Below are positions 16,172 to 25,589 of a DNA stretch of 64,000 bases, one piece after another. Origin of the DNA: Paenibacillus sp. MAEPY2. GTDB lineage: Bacteria > Bacillota > Bacilli > Paenibacillales > Paenibacillaceae. How positions within the stretch are numbered: the stretch's first letter is position 1; each line of letters begins with the position of its first letter. The stretch lies in NCBI RefSeq assembly GCF_000499205.1, contig NZ_AWUK01000034.1, positions 146,697 to 210,696 of the forward strand. Reading direction: 5' to 3'. The notes under the pieces were generated by a model, which was not told the DNA's origin, ran no database searches, and saw nothing but the letters and a program-made list of their open reading frames with translations. Position numbers and translations under genes: made by a program.

Positions 16172-18520
16172 ATGTCGCAATCACAGCAACAACAGGCACA
16201 AGTTCTGACAGGCAACCTCGGTTACCCTCGCATCGGTGCGGGACGTGAATGGAAAAAAGCACTGGAGTCCTTCTGGGCTGGCCGAATCGATGAATCCACG
16301 CTTCATCAGGAACTGACCACGCTTCGGTTGCAGGATCTGAAGAAACAGCAGGCACAGCAGCTCGATCTGATTCCTGTGGGCGACTTCTCCTACTATGATC
16401 ATATTCTCGACGTATCCGCAATGTTTGGCGTCGTTCCTGAGCGCTTCAACCATACTGGCGGACCGGTGTCCGTATCTACCTATTACGCCATGGCCCGGGG
16501 TAATGACCAGGCAACAGCCTGTGAGATGACCAAGTGGCTGAACACCAACTATCACTACATCGTACCGGAGATTCATAATGATACTGCATTTGCTTTGCTT
16601 GAAAATAAACCCCTTGCCGCCTACCGCGAAGCGAAGCAGGAGCTTGGGCTGGAAGGTAAACCGGTCGTTGTCGGTCCGTACTCGTATGTACGGTTCGCCA
16701 AAGGCTATGACGCGGAACGCTTCGCGGAGATTGTCACACGCCTCGTTCCGGTGTACGCCCAGCTTCTGGCCGAGCTTCAAGCCGAGGGCGTACAGTGGGT
16801 ACAGATCGACGAGCCTGCTCTGACGCTGGCTGTCTCTTCCGAAGATGAAGCCTTGCTGCAACAGGTGTATGCTGCCTTGGCACAAGCCGCACCGGAATTG
16901 AAGCTGCTGCTTCAGACGTACTTCGAATCGGTGGAAGCATATCCGATCGTGACAGCACTGCCTGTAGCCGGAATCGGCCTGGACCTGGTCCACGGCTATG
17001 AAGGCAATCTGGCCAGCCTGCGGGAGCATGGCTTCCCGCAGGATAAATGGTTGGGCGCCGGTGTCATCGACGGGCGCAATATCTGGCGCGCCGATCTCGC
17101 AGAGACGGCGAAGCTGCTGGCGCAGGTGGCTGAATTCGCTGCCGAAGGCAAGCTGATCATTCAGCCTTCCTGCAGCCTGTTGCATGTACCGGTTACTGCC
17201 GCTCAGGAGAGCGCGCTTGATCCGGTACTGCGCAATGCCCTGGCCTTTGCCGACGAGAAGCTGGAGGAAATTGCGACGCTCGGCACGTTGTTGTCTGGCG
17301 GCGCGAAGCAGGCAGACCAAGCAGCGGCTGTGGCTGAAGCCACCCGCCACGCCCAGGCGAGCACCGAAGCGGTGCGCCTGCTGAGCGAGTCCGAGTCACG
17401 GACACGCCTGAGTGGCGCTCCCGCAGGGGTGCACGCCGACGAGCAGCTGCTTCGCAGCGCGTCATTCCAGGAGCGGCGCGAATTGCAGCAGCAAAAATGG
17501 TCGCTCCCGCTGCTGCCAACGACAACGATTGGCAGCTTCCCTCAGACGGCGGAGGTGCGCAAGGCACGCGCCCTGTTCCGCAAAGGCGAATGGAATGCGG
17601 AGCAATACGATGCCTATGTGCGTGAACAAATTCAGGAGTGGATTACCATTCAGGAGGAAATTGGTCTGGATGTGCTGGTACACGGTGAGTTCGAACGTAC
17701 CGATATGGTCGAGTTTTTCGGTGAGAAGCTGACTGGATTCGCTTTTACCAAAAATGGCTGGGTACAGTCCTACGGCTCACGCTGTGTGAAACCACCTGTC
17801 ATTTACGGAGATGTGCTGTTCAATGAACCGATGACGGTGAAAGAAACGGCGTATGCCCAGACACTGACCAGCAAACCGGTAAAAGGCATGCTCACAGGTC
17901 CGGTAACGATTCTGAACTGGTCCTTTGTCCGCTCGGATATTCCGCGCAGCGAAGTGTCCTACCAGATTGCCCGTGCCATTCGGGACGAGGTTGAAGCGCT
18001 GGAGCAAGCAGGCATTGAGATGATTCAGGTTGATGAGCCCGCTCTGCGTGAAGGACTCCCACTCAAACGAAGCAAGTGGGATGAGTACCTGCAATGGGCC
18101 GTGGAATCCTTCCGTTTGGCAACAGCAACCGTGAAACCAACAACGCAGGTGCATACTCACATGTGCTACTGCGAGTTCGATGATATTATTGAAGCCATCA
18201 GCGATCTGGATGCGGATGTGATCTCGATCGAGACATCCCGCAGCCATGGGGAACTGGTAGGCAGTTTTGAGCAAAATACGTATGATAAAGGCATCGGTCT
18301 CGGTGTATACGATATCCATAGTCCGCGTGTTCCAGGCAAGGACGAGATGTTGAATATGATCGAGCGCGCACTTCAAGTGCTGCCAGCCGATCTGTTCTGG
18401 GTGAATCCTGACTGCGGATTGAAAACACGTGGTAAGGCCGAAGTCGTGGATGCATTGAGCATCATGGTAGACGCTGCTCGTACGGCAAGAGAACGGGTGA
18501 CGGCTGACTCCTCAATCTAA
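16172..18520 (+). CDS. metE: Cobalamin-independent methionine synthase
   Basis: The product is 782 residues, matching MetE. It transfers the methyl group of 5-methyltetrahydropteroyl-triglutamate to homocysteine to give methionine. Two homologous barrels are present: the N-terminal one begins GNLGYPRIGAGREWKKALE. The C-terminal catalytic barrel begins TTTIGSFPQT and holds VHGEFERTDMVEFFGE, IQVDEPALREG and the zinc ligands in THMCYCEF and VNPDCGLKTRG. The residue 390-440 linker is alanine-rich and GC-rich. The start has GAGGAGG nine bases upstream. Expression should be shut down by B12 through the riboswitch, implying that the cell also has MetH. Confidence 0.98.
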   Translation: MSQSQQQQAQVLTGNLGYPRIGAGREWKKALESFWAGRIDESTLHQELTTLRLQDLKKQQAQQLDLIPVGDFSYYDHILDVSAMFGVVPERFNHTGGPVSVSTYYAMARGNDQATACEMTKWLNTNYHYIVPEIHNDTAFALLENKPLAAYREAKQELGLEGKPVVVGPYSYVRFAKGYDAERFAEIVTRLVPVYAQLLAELQAEGVQWVQIDEPALTLAVSSEDEALLQQVYAALAQAAPELKLLLQTYFESVEAYPIVTALPVAGIGLDLVHGYEGNLASLREHGFPQDKWLGAGVIDGRNIWRADLAETAKLLAQVAEFAAEGKLIIQPSCSLLHVPVTAAQESALDPVLRNALAFADEKLEEIATLGTLLSGGAKQADQAAAVAEATRHAQASTEAVRLLSESESRTRLSGAPAGVHADEQLLRSASFQERRELQQQKWSLPLLPTTTIGSFPQTAEVRKARALFRKGEWNAEQYDAYVREQIQEWITIQEEIGLDVLVHGEFERTDMVEFFGEKLTGFAFTKNGWVQSYGSRCVKPPVIYGDVLFNEPMTVKETAYAQTLTSKPVKGMLTGPVTILNWSFVRSDIPRSEVSYQIARAIRDEVEALEQAGIEMIQVDEPALREGLPLKRSKWDEYLQWAVESFRLATATVKPTTQVHTHMCYCEFDDIIEAISDLDADVISIETSRSHGELVGSFEQNTYDKGIGLGVYDIHSPRVPGKDEMLNMIERALQVLPADLFWVNPDCGLKTRGKAEVVDALSIMVDAARTARERVTADSSI

Positions 18521-18568
18521 ATTCGATATTTCGCCACTTAGGCTTTTGGAAAAAGTTGTTTTATTAAC

Positions 18569-18617
18569 AAAAGGGATGTCCCCTAGTCATGAAGATGACA
18601 AGGGGACATCCCTTTTT
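18569..18617. terminator. Bidirectional terminator between metE and GH3 gene
   Basis: AAAAGGGATGTCCCCT pairs with AGGGGACATCCCTTTTT. A and T tracts flank both sides, so it can end both the convergent metE and GH3 transcripts. Its stem is nearly identical to the one at 6642-6690. Confidence 0.85.
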
Positions 18618-18680
18618 AGCGTTTTTATTTAACGAACTGAGCACTTGCTATTAGAGCTGCAACTTCCATAGGCTGCAGGT

Positions 18681-21497
18681 TTAACGAATATTGAAATAGC
18701 TGATACGCACTCCTGCGGACAACACCAGATAAACATCCTGCTGACCTGATGCACCTTGGAGGTCTGCCTTAACCGTGGACCAATGCTGGGCCTCGCCCTG
18801 TGCCAGTTCCACGCGTCCTGCCAACGCACCGTCAGGTGCGCCCAGTCGAACTTCCAATACCGCATCTGCCTGTTCTGCGGATACACGAGCTTCAAGCGCT
18901 GCTGCACTGCCCAGATCTGCATCTTTGAAGGCAATCCATCCTTGTTCACCAATCACACGGACAGAAGTTCCGCCTTCTTTGCTTTCATCCAGATCCACAC
19001 CAAAGTATGCATCGTAGTTCTCGGCGCGAGTAGCCACACCAAGGTTACGTGAAGGAATGATCTCTCCATCTACCGTCAGGTCAGCAACAAGCTGAATATC
19101 CGAAGACGATTTCCCTACCATAATGGAGTACGTGCCGCTTTCAACCACATAACAATCACGGGTTACATCCCAGATTGCCAGCTCCTGAACCGGTAACGTG
19201 AAGCTGACTTTCACTGTAGCTCCAGCTTCAATATGAAGACGACGGAAACCTTTTAACGTTTTGAGCGGACGCTTCACCCGGGACTGTCCGGCACGCACGT
19301 ACAATTGCACAACCTCATCACTGGCGATCATTCCTGTATTCGTCACATCCACAGTTACCGTAACTGTGCCTTCTGCTCCAGTTTGGAACGGATTCAACTC
19401 CAGATTACTGTATTTAAACAATGCATACGTCAATCCATGTCCGAACGGATACAGTACATCCCCTTCAAAATACTGATACGTGCGTCCGGATTGAATGATA
19501 TCGTAGTCTCTGATATCAGTCAGCTGATCTGCGGACTGCACCCACGTCATATTCAGGCGGCCTGCTGGCGCATAATCGCCATATAATACGTCAGCTACAG
19601 CGTTGCCCAGCTCTTGTCCTGCATGGGAGGTATACAATACAGCCGGGATGTTCTCCTGTACCCAGTTGGATGTGAACGGGTAACTTCCCACGATAACTAC
19701 AACGGTATTCGGGTTCGCTGCATAAACAGCTTCAACCAGACGCTGCTGGGATTCTGCCAGATCCAGGCTTGGACGGTCGATCTCTTCTTTACCGTTCACA
19801 AGCGGATTGTTGCCGACAAATACAATCGCTGTCTCCGCTTCCTTCGCAGCTGCTACCGCTTCCTCTAATCCATTCACCACAATATCCTTCTTGAATGTTT
19901 CCGTAGCACCGAATGATTTCAACTCTTCGGATACGGCGAACACATCGTTTCCGCCATTGGGTGCCGTTACGGTTTTGCCGTTCCACGTGGTCAGTCCCAC
20001 ACTTCCGTCCTGTTGTGGCAACAGATGGAATACTTCCTTTACAAACCAGCCATATACTTCATCCGCTGTTGCCGTAACCGTCTCTTCATCCGTCGTCAGG
20101 TATTTGCCATTACTGTTCGCCTGCAGCGTGTAGCTGCCAAATCCCCAGTCACTCAGTGTAAATGTCTCGGCATCTCCTGAAGCAATGATGGATGATTTCT
20201 CGTCTTCAGCCAGTCCAACAACCTTGCCGCTTGCCACGGAAGTCAATGTAATACGGTCATTACCATCCTTGAACGTAACTTTGTCGCCGCCTACTTTGGA
20301 ACTGATCGCTTCAAACGGGGATACGCTATATGGCATGGTACCTGCATACCAGTCACGATAGACTGTTCCACCCAGTTGACCAATCACAGCCACTTTGCCG
20401 GATTTCGTTTTATCCAGCGGCAGTGTGCCTTGATCATTTTTAAGCAATACCACCTGTTCTCTCGCCGCTCTCAATGACAAAGCCTTCGCGTTCTCCGTCA
20501 TCATCGCTTCTTCACCAATCGAAGCATATGGATTGCCTTCAGCCGGATCAAATTCGCCCAAGCGGAAACGTACACGGAATGTGTTAAACAGTGCCAGATC
20601 AATGTCTTCCATGGTAAGTGTGCCTTGCTCCAGTCCTTCACGCAGCGCCTGCTTCGACAGATCCGCATCATCGGTAATGCTGTCAATGCCGGCTTTGACG
20701 GACTCTACTGTACCAGGGGTGTGGGAATCATAGTATTTATGATCGTTCTTGATGCCCATGACATCCCCTGCATCACTCACGATGAAGCCATCCATGCCCC
20801 ATTCACCCTTCACAATCTCGTTTACGAACGGATGCAACAATGCTGGCGTACCGTTAATAGAATTGTACGCGGTCATCATGGACTGCGCCCCACCCTCTTT
20901 AAACGGTTTCTCGAACGCTTTCAGGTAATATTCTCGCATGTTGCGTGGATCAATGCTTGATGAACCACTACCGCGGTCCACTTCATTATTGTTTGCCAGG
21001 AAATGCTTCAACGTGGCAACCGCCTTGTAATACTTCGGATGGTCGCCCTGAATTCCCTTAACCAGCGCCGTTGTCAGTTCAGCAGTCAGTTCCGGGTCTT
21101 CTCCATAAGCCTCTTCGTTCCGACCCCAACGCGGATCACGCTCCATATCAACTGTAGGTGCCCACAGCGTCAGACCGTTCACGGCTGGATTGCGTTTGTA
21201 AAATACACGTGCCTCGTCTCCGATCACGGAGCCGATCTCTTTCATCAGGTCTGCATCCCACGTACACGCCAGCCCTACCGGCTGTGGGAAGGAAGTGGCT
21301 TCGCCCAGCCAAGCCAGACCGTGAGCTGCTTCTGTGCCGTGTTTGTAAGCTGCGATACCCAGGCGCTCTACTGCTGGTTGGTATTGCAGCATGGATTCGA
21401 TTTTCTCATCTTCCGACAGGCGGGATACGAGGTCCTTTACACGTGTATCGAGTTCGAGCGTTGTATCCTGAAAAGGATATTTCGTTTGGTTAGTCAT
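18681..21497 (-). CDS. Cytoplasmic GH3 beta-glycosidase with inserted fascin-like and C-terminal CBM6-like modules
   Basis: The product is 938 residues without a signal peptide. GH3 domains are clear: the TIM-like domain at about 30-310 with nucleophile Asp242 (GFIVSDAGDVMG) and KHFLANN, and the second domain split around an insertion. The insertion at about 405-530 (ITLTSVASGKVV, YTLQANSNGKYLTT) looks like a fascin-type beta-trefoil. After it the GH3 second domain resumes (AIVFVGNNP, GQELGNAVADVLYGDYAPAGRLNMTW), then a Fn3-like domain (about 680-770) and a C-terminal CBM6-like beta-sandwich (about 790-938). The start at 21497 is fixed by AAAGGAG ten bases upstream. Beta-glucosidase or beta-xylosidase activity is likely. 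It may finish oligosaccharides taken up by the cell. Confidence 0.9.
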   Translation of the reverse strand: MTNQTKYPFQDTTLELDTRVKDLVSRLSEDEKIESMLQYQPAVERLGIAAYKHGTEAAHGLAWLGEATSFPQPVGLACTWDADLMKEIGSVIGDEARVFYKRNPAVNGLTLWAPTVDMERDPRWGRNEEAYGEDPELTAELTTALVKGIQGDHPKYYKAVATLKHFLANNNEVDRGSGSSSIDPRNMREYYLKAFEKPFKEGGAQSMMTAYNSINGTPALLHPFVNEIVKGEWGMDGFIVSDAGDVMGIKNDHKYYDSHTPGTVESVKAGIDSITDDADLSKQALREGLEQGTLTMEDIDLALFNTFRVRFRLGEFDPAEGNPYASIGEEAMMTENAKALSLRAAREQVVLLKNDQGTLPLDKTKSGKVAVIGQLGGTVYRDWYAGTMPYSVSPFEAISSKVGGDKVTFKDGNDRITLTSVASGKVVGLAEDEKSSIIASGDAETFTLSDWGFGSYTLQANSNGKYLTTDEETVTATADEVYGWFVKEVFHLLPQQDGSVGLTTWNGKTVTAPNGGNDVFAVSEELKSFGATETFKKDIVVNGLEEAVAAAKEAETAIVFVGNNPLVNGKEEIDRPSLDLAESQQRLVEAVYAANPNTVVVIVGSYPFTSNWVQENIPAVLYTSHAGQELGNAVADVLYGDYAPAGRLNMTWVQSADQLTDIRDYDIIQSGRTYQYFEGDVLYPFGHGLTYALFKYSNLELNPFQTGAEGTVTVTVDVTNTGMIASDEVVQLYVRAGQSRVKRPLKTLKGFRRLHIEAGATVKVSFTLPVQELAIWDVTRDCYVVESGTYSIMVGKSSSDIQLVADLTVDGEIIPSRNLGVATRAENYDAYFGVDLDESKEGGTSVRVIGEQGWIAFKDADLGSAAALEARVSAEQADAVLEVRLGAPDGALAGRVELAQGEAQHWSTVKADLQGASGQQDVYLVLSAGVRISYFNIR

Positions 21498-21660
21498 GAT
21501 ATGGAATCTCCTTTGGGCTTTCAATGGTTTATTTAAAATGATAGCGAATACATTAACACGGCATAATTATGATGTGATTTTAATATATCCGACCTCATGA
21601 ATCGAAGATTTAACCTTATAAAACAAGCATTTATTAGTCGGATGTTAACTCTTCTCTCCA

Positions 21661-21683
21661 TTTACTAAAACGATTTCGGTAAA
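21661..21683. promoter_or_regulatory. Candidate LacI-type operator upstream of the GH3 gene
   Basis: An imperfect 23-bp dyad begins TTTACTAAAACG and ends GGTAAA; 8 of 11 position pairs are complementary around a central CGAT. An additional inverted repeat, ATCCGAC (21587) with GTCGGAT (21637), flanks an AT-rich stretch that probably contains the GH3 promoter. The remainder of 21498-21872 shows nothing else. No regulator gene is adjacent, so the binding protein is unknown. Confidence 0.35.
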
Positions 21684-21872
21684 CCTATCATATAGCATGT
21701 TTAGCAAAAAAAACAGGGGGCTTGCATAGGAAAATGTGAATTTCCCTCAGGAAAGTATGGGGTCAATCGTTTCATTCTGGCACAGTATGGTAATCATGGA
21801 TAAGAGTAAAGTTTTGACGTATTTATGAGCTGAGCATAAGCCCTAATGAACAAGATATAAGGAGGAAATCGA

Positions 21873-23417
21873 GTGAATGATCATCAACAGACCCCGACAG
21901 GTTTGCCCTCCATTCCGGAATCCCTGTGGAGAGCCACAAACACATTCAATGAATATCCGAAACTGACAGAAAATACAACTGCTGATGTAGCCATTATTGG
22001 TGCAGGCATTGCGGGCATTACGACAGCCTATTTGCTGGCTCAGACGGGTATGCGTGTGGTTGTGCTTGAAGCCGGAAAAGTACTGGATGGCACAACCGGC
22101 CATACCACTGCCAAGGTATCCGCACAGCATGGCGTGATATTCGATGAATTGCTGCATCATTTTGGCGAAGAACAGGCCCGCATGTATTATGAAGGTAATG
22201 CTACAGCCGCCAAATGGATGCGCGATCTGGTGAAAGAGAAAAAAATCGATTGCCAGTGGGCTGAGGAAGATGCCTATGTCTATATTCAATCCGAGGAAAA
22301 CCTCAAAAAGCTGGAGATTGAACTGACCGCCTATGGCAAGCTAAATATTTCTGGTGAATGGGTCGATCCACTTCCCATCCCTGTCCCATCCAGAGCAGGT
22401 ATTAAGATGCCGGGACAAGCCCGCTTTGACCCGCTCCGTTATTTGCATTACCTGCTGGAATCCGCGGTCAAGCAGGGTGTCCGCATCTTCGAACATACTA
22501 CGGTTACCGATGTAGAGGAAGACGCCTCACTGCATGTGCGGACATATGAGAATGGTCCATCCGTAACGGCCGAACATGTCGTCGTTGCCTCCCATTTCCC
22601 GGTCTACGACCCCGGATTTTATTTTTCAAGGCTGCACGCTGAACGATCCTATGCTGTTATGGTTGAACCTCAGAAACCTTTCGCTGGTGGCATGTATATC
22701 TCTGACGATGGACCCTACCGTTCACTGCGTACTGTCATTCATAAAGGGAAGGAACACATCCTCTTTGGAGGAGAGAATCATAAAACCGGACAGGGCATTT
22801 GTACCGTCGGTCATTATGAAAATTTGGAGCGCTATGCAGCCGATACATTCGGCATTCGCAACATCCCATTCCGCTGGTCAGCTCAGGATCTGATTTCCAT
22901 CGATAAGGTCCCTTATATTGGACCCATTACCGGACGACATGAACGTGTCTATGTGGCTACCGGCTTTGCCAAATGGGGCATGACCACAGGAACGATGGCT
23001 GGACATATCCTTACGGACCGGATTACCGGACGCGACAATTCTTACGCAGCGGTATTCGATCCTGCTAGGTTCAAGGTAGACCCTGGTGTGAAAAACTTCC
23101 TCGTAGAGAATGTCAATGTTGCCACGGAACTGATCTCTGGCAAAGTCGGCATTATTCACAAGAACACGGGACAACTCGGTAACGATGAAGGAGCTGTCGT
23201 TCGACATGACGGCAAACGGGCCGGCGCCTACAAGAACCCAGCTGGCAAACTCTTTCTGGTGGATACCACCTGCACCCATTTGGGTTGTGAAGTGGAATGG
23301 AATGCTGGCGAACGTTCCTGGGATTGCCCATGCCACGGCTCACGCTTCAATTACGCAGGTAAAGTGATCGAAGGCCCTGCTGTTAAAGACCTTACGGTAT
23401 TGGACGCACAAGAATAA
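21873..23417 (+). CDS. FAD-dependent oxidoreductase with C-terminal Rieske [2Fe-2S] domain (YhfW-like)
   Basis: The product is 514 residues. The N-terminal DAO-type flavoprotein domain starts with the dinucleotide-binding motif VAIIGAGIAGITTAYLLA (about 33-50) and holds the FAD contact GFAKWGMTTGTMAGH. The last 90 residues form a Rieske domain with CTHLGC and CPCHGS, the four ligands of a [2Fe-2S] cluster. This fusion is known from Bacillus YhfW-type proteins; electron transfer between FAD and the cluster is expected, but the substrate is unknown. The GTG at 21873 is fixed by AAGGAGG eight bases upstream. It is monocistronic with a strong terminator. Confidence 0.92.
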   Translation: MNDHQQTPTGLPSIPESLWRATNTFNEYPKLTENTTADVAIIGAGIAGITTAYLLAQTGMRVVVLEAGKVLDGTTGHTTAKVSAQHGVIFDELLHHFGEEQARMYYEGNATAAKWMRDLVKEKKIDCQWAEEDAYVYIQSEENLKKLEIELTAYGKLNISGEWVDPLPIPVPSRAGIKMPGQARFDPLRYLHYLLESAVKQGVRIFEHTTVTDVEEDASLHVRTYENGPSVTAEHVVVASHFPVYDPGFYFSRLHAERSYAVMVEPQKPFAGGMYISDDGPYRSLRTVIHKGKEHILFGGENHKTGQGICTVGHYENLERYAADTFGIRNIPFRWSAQDLISIDKVPYIGPITGRHERVYVATGFAKWGMTTGTMAGHILTDRITGRDNSYAAVFDPARFKVDPGVKNFLVENVNVATELISGKVGIIHKNTGQLGNDEGAVVRHDGKRAGAYKNPAGKLFLVDTTCTHLGCEVEWNAGERSWDCPCHGSRFNYAGKVIEGPAVKDLTVLDAQE

Positions 23418-23460
23418 ATTTAAGCTGATACCCCCATCGCTGTATATCTTCATCCCGTAG

Positions 23461-23508
23461 ACCCGGATCGGAATCCGTCCTCAGACGGAAGTAACCGATC
23501 CGGGTTTT
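23461..23508 (+). terminator. Terminator of the FAD/Rieske gene
   Basis: ACCCGGATCGG pairs with CCGATCCGGGT, and TCCGTC with GACGGA inside it, followed by TTTTG. It lies 43 bases after the stop codon. Confidence 0.85.
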
Positions 23509-23690
23509 GCGTATGCTGATTTATAAGTGAATTAGCGAGAAACGAAGTTAGTCCCATTTGCGGCAAACCGTGACACAGAACTATTTTTAAACCACTACCT
23601 TGCATTAAACAGTACCGGATGCTATGATGAATTTACGACTACTGAACAATACACACTAGTGATTGGATAGAGCAACAAGGAGGAACCTAA

Positions 23691-24020
23691 GTGAATGTTA
23701 ATATTCAATTCAAAAAAGGGGTGCTGGAACTATGCGTACTCGTGCTGATCAACCGCCAGGATCGTTACGGCTACGAACTGGCTCAAGCGGTATCCCAGCA
23801 TATTGAAGTGGCTGAAGGTGCACTGTATCCCCTTTTGCGAAGATTGGTCAATGACGGCTATTGTACGACTTACTTGCAAGAATCCAGTGAAGGACCACCG
23901 CGTAAATACTACAAACTGTCTGATACTGGTCGTGATTATATGAAGACTCTCACGAATGAATGGAATAATTTTGTGCGCAATGTCGCAAATCTTATAGAGG
24001 AAGGTACCCCCAATGAATAG
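23691..24020 (+). CDS. PadR-family transcriptional regulator
   Basis: The product is 109 residues, a short-form PadR winged helix. The motifs KKGVLELCVLVLI, YGYELAQAV, EVAEGALYPLLRRLVNDGY and GPPRKYYKLSDTGRDY are diagnostic. The GTG at 23691 has AAGGAGG nine bases upstream. It overlaps the next gene by eight bases. In Firmicutes this PadR type very often precedes a DUF1700 and a DUF4097 protein and represses the unit, commonly in answer to membrane or envelope stress; that role is inferred here. Confidence 0.93.
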   Translation: MNVNIQFKKGVLELCVLVLINRQDRYGYELAQAVSQHIEVAEGALYPLLRRLVNDGYCTTYLQESSEGPPRKYYKLSDTGRDYMKTLTNEWNNFVRNVANLIEEGTPNE

Positions 24021-24600
24021 ACAACAATTCATCCAGGCAATGGAGATTCATCTGAGACCGATGGACCCGCTGGAACGGGCAGAACTGCTCGCTGATTATG
24101 AACAGCATTTTGAGATGGGATTAAGAGAAGGAAGACCGGAAGAAGAAATTGCAAGAGAACTGGGGCATCCGATCGAGATTGCAAAAGAAGCGCTTGGTGA
24201 TCGGTATGATGCACAGACGCCAGGATCTGATCCGTTCTATGCGCCAACATTCGAAGAAATGCGTCCTCAGCAAAGAGGAAATCGCGCTGCACGCAGCTTC
24301 TTCACGGCAATCGGACTTTTTTTCCTGAACATCATGCTGGCAATTCCACTAGGATTGATGCTGTGGTCGGTATGGCTCACAATTGCCAGTCTGTCGCTGC
24401 TGGTATTGGCACCGGTCGCTGCAGCAGTGGATTTCTTATATCTTGACCATTTCGAGTATTCTGAGATGTTCGTTTCGATTGGAGTATTCGGCATAGGCAT
24501 TCTATTTGCCCTTTTGACAAAATGGATTTTTAAAGCCTTTAAGCTGATCACTCTTCAGTATATAAGATGGAATCAAAAGACGATGAAAGGAGATGTCTAA
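24013..24600 (+). CDS. DUF1700 (HAAS-domain) membrane protein
   Basis: The product is 195 residues. The first 75 are an acidic helical HAAS-like domain (FIQAMEIHLRPMDPLERAELL, DYEQHFEMGLREG, ELGHPIEIAKEAL). Three membrane helices follow at about 93-118, 120-145 and 150-178. It is the middle gene of the padR operon, overlapping padR by eight bases and ending two bases before the next start. The family is thought to relay a signal through a helical adaptor to membrane partners; the actual role is unknown. Confidence 0.9.
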   Translation: MNRQQFIQAMEIHLRPMDPLERAELLADYEQHFEMGLREGRPEEEIARELGHPIEIAKEALGDRYDAQTPGSDPFYAPTFEEMRPQQRGNRAARSFFTAIGLFFLNIMLAIPLGLMLWSVWLTIASLSLLVLAPVAAAVDFLYLDHFEYSEMFVSIGVFGIGILFALLTKWIFKAFKLITLQYIRWNQKTMKGDV

Positions 24601-24602
24601 CC

Positions 24603-25502
24603 ATGAGCACCAAAAAGTGGATTGCTTTAGCGATACTATGTATCGGCATCGGATTGCTCGGAACCTCCATATACGGAGTTCAGTTCGGAGATCAGAGAGA
24701 AGCCTACTCCAAACGTTGGGAATTCAAAAACGATGAGCTGCACAACATCATAATGAACGCTAACTTTAGCGCAGATATTGAATTCGTAGTAAGTCCCGAT
24801 TCCAATGGTTACATTGAAGTGGATGGTAAGTGGGACCCGGCCACAATTGAAGGTTTTAAACAGGCCTCGATCATGGATGGAACCTTTACATTAAACCAGA
24901 AAGAGCGCTCGCGTTTGCAATTTTTCACCCTTTATTGGAATACTCAGCAGCAAACGATCACGGTTGCACTGCCTGAAGGACATCAGCTGGATGACGTCAG
25001 CATCGTCTCTACTTCCAGTGATCTGGATCTGAAGGGTCTGCATGCCAAAACCTTGGACCTTAACAATACGTCTGGGAGCATTCACCTTCAGGACATAAAT
25101 GTACCAACCATTCAACTGGATCTAGCTTCAGGGGACATCAAAGCCACGGCAATTGAGGGAACTATGGAAGTAAAACAAACTTCCGGAAGCTTCACGCTGG
25201 ATGGCATGAATGGCGATGTAACCCGCAGTGTGCAGTCGGGGGATACCAAAATCATGAAATTAAACGGTGCGGCAAACGTTAAATTCACTTCCGGCAGTGT
25301 GAAGATCGAGCAAGCATCCTCCGGTTCAATGGATGTATCGGGACAGTCTGGAGATATTTCCATACAAGCAGCGCCTGATTTTGAAGGTATATTTGACGCA
25401 CAGGCTATTTCCGGTGATGTGAATATCCCTGATTCCCCTATGGTAAGCCGTGATGTCATCAAAGCTCGCACCACCTCAGGCAGCATCAAGATCAAGCAAT
25501 AA
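24603..25502 (+). CDS. DUF4097 beta-strand repeat envelope protein
   Basis: The product is 299 residues with an N-terminal membrane anchor (about 5-24). A long run of short repeats follows, of the type SGDIK/SGSVKI/SGSIHL, each about 20-25 residues and typical of the DUF4097 right-handed beta-helix. The protein should be anchored with its repeat domain outside the cytoplasm. The ATG at 24603 is chosen because AAAGGAG lies 9 bases upstream. It is the third gene of the PadR-DUF1700-DUF4097 operon. Its ligand or partner is unknown. Confidence 0.92.
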   Translation: MSTKKWIALAILCIGIGLLGTSIYGVQFGDQREAYSKRWEFKNDELHNIIMNANFSADIEFVVSPDSNGYIEVDGKWDPATIEGFKQASIMDGTFTLNQKERSRLQFFTLYWNTQQQTITVALPEGHQLDDVSIVSTSSDLDLKGLHAKTLDLNNTSGSIHLQDINVPTIQLDLASGDIKATAIEGTMEVKQTSGSFTLDGMNGDVTRSVQSGDTKIMKLNGAANVKFTSGSVKIEQASSGSMDVSGQSGDISIQAAPDFEGIFDAQAISGDVNIPDSPMVSRDVIKARTTSGSIKIKQ

Positions 25503-25589
25503 TGTTAAATTATGATGAAGCAAATATTCGAACTGTGGGTAATATAGTATAATTAAATGCTAGTCCAATTCTAAGGAGGAATTACCCAC

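Noticed and set aside
16181..17350. 389-codon frame antisense to metE
   Set aside because: It lies wholly within the strongly supported metE gene, and its sequence is the low-complexity shadow expected from GC-biased third positions.
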